From contig CAWJKP010000008.1 of the NCBI GenBank assembly GCA_963843465.1, positions 62,001 to 126,000 of the forward strand: 64,000 nucleotides of DNA. The letters run 5' to 3'. The stretch comes from CAWJKP01 sp963843465 (GTDB lineage Bacteria; Planctomycetota; Planctomycetia; Pirellulales; Thermoguttaceae). Of this stretch, positions 63,401 through 64,000 are shown piece after piece; positions within the stretch are counted from its first letter, which is position 1, and every line of letters begins with the position of its first letter. Below the pieces are notes generated by a model. It did not search any database. It was not told the origin of the DNA and saw nothing but the letters and a program-made list of their open reading frames with translations. The position numbers were made by a program, and so were the translations under genes.

Positions 63401-64000
63401 TCCCCGTTAATGTCGGCCACAACCGCGCCCTCGGCCGGCATGTCGGGATCGAGGTCGATGCTCGTGAACTTCCGGCCCGTGGCGTCCAGGGCCTTGTAGA
63501 GCCGCAGCCCGCCGCCGCCGGCCCGCCAGCCGGCGACGATCTCGTCCTGACCGTCGCCGTCAAAATCGGCCGTCACCAGCGCGTGCCCTTCCTGGAGCGT
63601 ATCGTCGATCACCTGGCGATGCCACAGACCGTCTCCCTCCGGCGGCGAGTAGACCACGACCTGGTTCCCGTGCCACGGTTCGATCGCCGCCAGCATCAGC
63701 CGGCCCTTGGCGAGGCGAAGGACCGCGACTTCACTGGTGCCGCGAGCCGCGCCCGGCTTGTCATCGGCCGGCGGAGCGCCCCTGGCAAGCTGCACCTTCC
63801 GCCAGCGCGCCGCCTGGCCCTGTCCCTTGAAGTCGAAGCAATGGATTCCCTCGAAGCTGGCCGTGAGGATCTCGTCGCGTCCGTCCCCGTCCAGGTCAGC
63901 TATGCAGATGCCGTGCAGCACCGTGAGCGACTCGTCGATCTTCCAGATCTCCCAGGGCCGACCGGATTGCCGGGGCGGACGGAAGGCCCAGAGGTGGGCC
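60454..64000 (-). CDS. Large FG-GAP/glycoside-hydrolase-like protein, 5' end outside window
   Basis: At least 1,180 residues; the frame is open to the window edge. The visible N-terminal part has FG-GAP/VCBS repeats (ICIADLDGDGRDEILTASFE; LVTADFDGDGQDEIVAGWRA; GAVVADINGDGKPDLVVIGG), which form a beta-propeller. A beta-sandwich part with an in-frame palindrome (VAFRSAKERGFRGAKGDNP) follows. Next is a TIM-barrel-like domain: LRLSVYYGGYAFYQSRLAPH, VKIVVYMNPN, RYRPAGLYVDGLSPHVCCCE, then a GATase-like domain (VLCLANMTNMSDAQVEAVRR) and a C-terminal beta domain, as in hypothetical glycoside-hydrolase families GHL6/DUF4434 and GH42-like trimerisation units. It is likely exported. The substrate is unknown. 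Confidence 0.7.
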   Translation of the reverse strand, partial: AHLWAFRPPRQSGRPWEIWKIDESLTVLHGICIADLDGDGRDEILTASFEGIHCFDFKGQGQAARWRKVQLARGAPPADDKPGAARGTSEVAVLRLAKGRLMLAAIEPWHGNQVVVYSPPEGDGLWHRQVIDDTLQEGHALVTADFDGDGQDEIVAGWRAGGGGLRLYKALDATGRKFTSIDLDPDMPAEGAVVADINGDGKPDLVVIGGRKNQLAWYENRTPAPAEPSKPAILWIAAEQAVKRSPLMASGSELHLCEDGALGDFLVPTVAANPAQPGDASFAEFHLDIPQGGTYYLWARLRYPSGRAESFAVSASTAKSGGAAPVLGTSAETSVAFRSAKERGFRGAKGDNPKDIDRLVLGGSGVGVRQWHWDSHGDGATCTPGAGRLRLELPAGACTLRIQAHEAGASVFYPLRWRQAEPAFNPRLNTLCLTSDPHYVPDDKAAGRALAVKPGVSAIPHVQAVSLPAISDAQWQAAGKSRLPDWMRCPRWYTKDAWYEEIAGRQPGDIAALVRQVAANGGSALRLSVYYGGYAFYQSRLAPHVPGLGGLDYLREAIDEGRSTGVKIVVYMNPNCLREGHPLFDACSVRDADGRAVPCGPAYGSNAASSRYSCINHPRYRQFLRDVLTEIFTRYRPAGLYVDGLSPHVCCCEHCRAKYREMFGVEMPAAKLSRVALPGVTWGEYGGDPEAVGDVENDLDCRRLTQMLYRSLVEVTHEFTETVKGCQAEAVTAYHSHPKPACAADYDATLTEVYSSRPWVHTAWRCGELAGFSNVFHVPVLFNVYPHEHFTAAEARYKAIQGLAAGAYPNFWSTPGMQPVFDFMRRNAEYLDFATTTPVKFLALAHDVRLDPTQAATPTADGVRYHDDRFLAPAVGAYAALTRSALPVVTLHRPHFHEHLSEFQVLCLANMTNMSDAQVEAVRRYVRSGGGLIASHETSLYDEKGRRRPDFGLADVFGARYRRVLGTASRRVRFEPAQPLAAGLAGLPPLEQTEPHVAVDLTTGRSAARLTGPDLAPDVPAAIVHEFGKGRVVYLPGRLDALECYQLTPQVERLFANAVRWLMRGRLPIEVTSPGMVGVSYFRQPRRLLVHLVNHQRDSRFRDDAFQPLERVGVRLQLPPGFAVARVHRLWTPSEVAYQCNGDCLMAELDSIGEYEVLAVELKPSLPPARCADRAERDNDP
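62947..62997. repeat. GTCGCCTTTCGCTCCGCGAA palindrome inside FG-GAP gene
   Basis: A 51-bp element, 17 codons, with arms GTCGCCTTTCGCTCCGCGAA and the complement, in frame in the minus-strand gene. It belongs to the family of the inner element at 44,988-45,050. Confidence 0.9.

Noticed and set aside
1..64000. tRNA, rRNA or riboswitch genes
   Set aside because: I looked for tRNA-like GGTTCRA arms, rRNA words and common riboswitch cores and found nothing that folds convincingly; a covariance search would be needed to exclude them.

Overview
The window looks like chromosomal DNA of a member of the Planctomycetota, probably Pirellulales-like. This is inference from high GC content, large secreted families (SUMF1-like, Tat-exported Gfo/Idh, DUF4175-like, FG-GAP and glycoside-hydrolase-like proteins), TPR-rich proteins, and an extraordinary load of palindromic repeats between and inside genes. 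At least a dozen one- or two-base frameshifts interrupt otherwise well-conserved genes, including housekeeping ones, so the sequence probably carries indel errors and reads like a draft or metagenomic assembly. I report each such gene as one feature spanning the shift.

Layout. 0-7 kb: the end of a methyltransferase-associated corrinoid protein, then a polyhydroxyalkanoate (PHA) locus: an SDR reductase (PhaB-like, divergent), regulator PhaR, a phasin-like protein, a beta-ketothiolase (PhaA), a short PhaE-like subunit and class III synthase PhaC. Inverted repeats upstream of the phasin gene are candidate PhaR operators. 7-11.5 kb: an accessory stretch with a DUF1828/DUF1829 protein, an NtrC-family relic, an LRR lipoprotein, an IS66 transposase relic and a nucleotidyltransferase/small-protein pair overlapping by ATGA. 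11.5-24 kb: information processing: RNase R with a YhaM-like HD/OB nuclease (minus strand), proS (plus strand), a DUF4160/DUF2442 pair lying between two copies of the proS tail, a TPR membrane protein, mnmA, prfB with a classical programmed +1 frameshift, a KOW-like and a Coa1-like protein. 23-31 kb: a radical SAM/SPASM protein, a secreted conserved protein, a small membrane protein and a 1,170-residue DUF4175-like coiled-coil protein.

31-45 kb: a secreted/carbohydrate region: SUMF1-like protein, Gfo/Idh/MocA oxidoreductase, EamA transporter, three glycoside-hydrolase-like genes (six-hairpin, GH42-like, GH51) and an ABC ATPase plus FtsX-like permease. 45-53 kb: glutamine synthetase, an S41/PDZ protease, a second SDR and a Ski2-like helicase. 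53-60 kb: three tandem, clearly duplicated TPR genes: two TPR-sulfotransferases and one TPR-GT9-like glycosyltransferase, sharing almost identical leaders. For the second and third, a -35/-10 pair sits so close to the ATG that leaderless transcription is likely. The window ends with a HAD phosphatase and a large partial FG-GAP/glycosidase-like protein.

The most striking structure is the repeat landscape. More than ten families of short palindromes recur. Several are carried in frame inside protein genes (RNase R, radical SAM, DUF4175-like, MnmA C-terminus, FG-GAP protein), much like the palindromic elements of Rickettsia. A 176-bp MITE with 20-bp terminal inverted repeats is present twice, identically, and both copies sit in the 3-nt loop of the same palindrome family; one provides the stop codon of proS. 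No tRNA, rRNA or CRISPR array was recognised.
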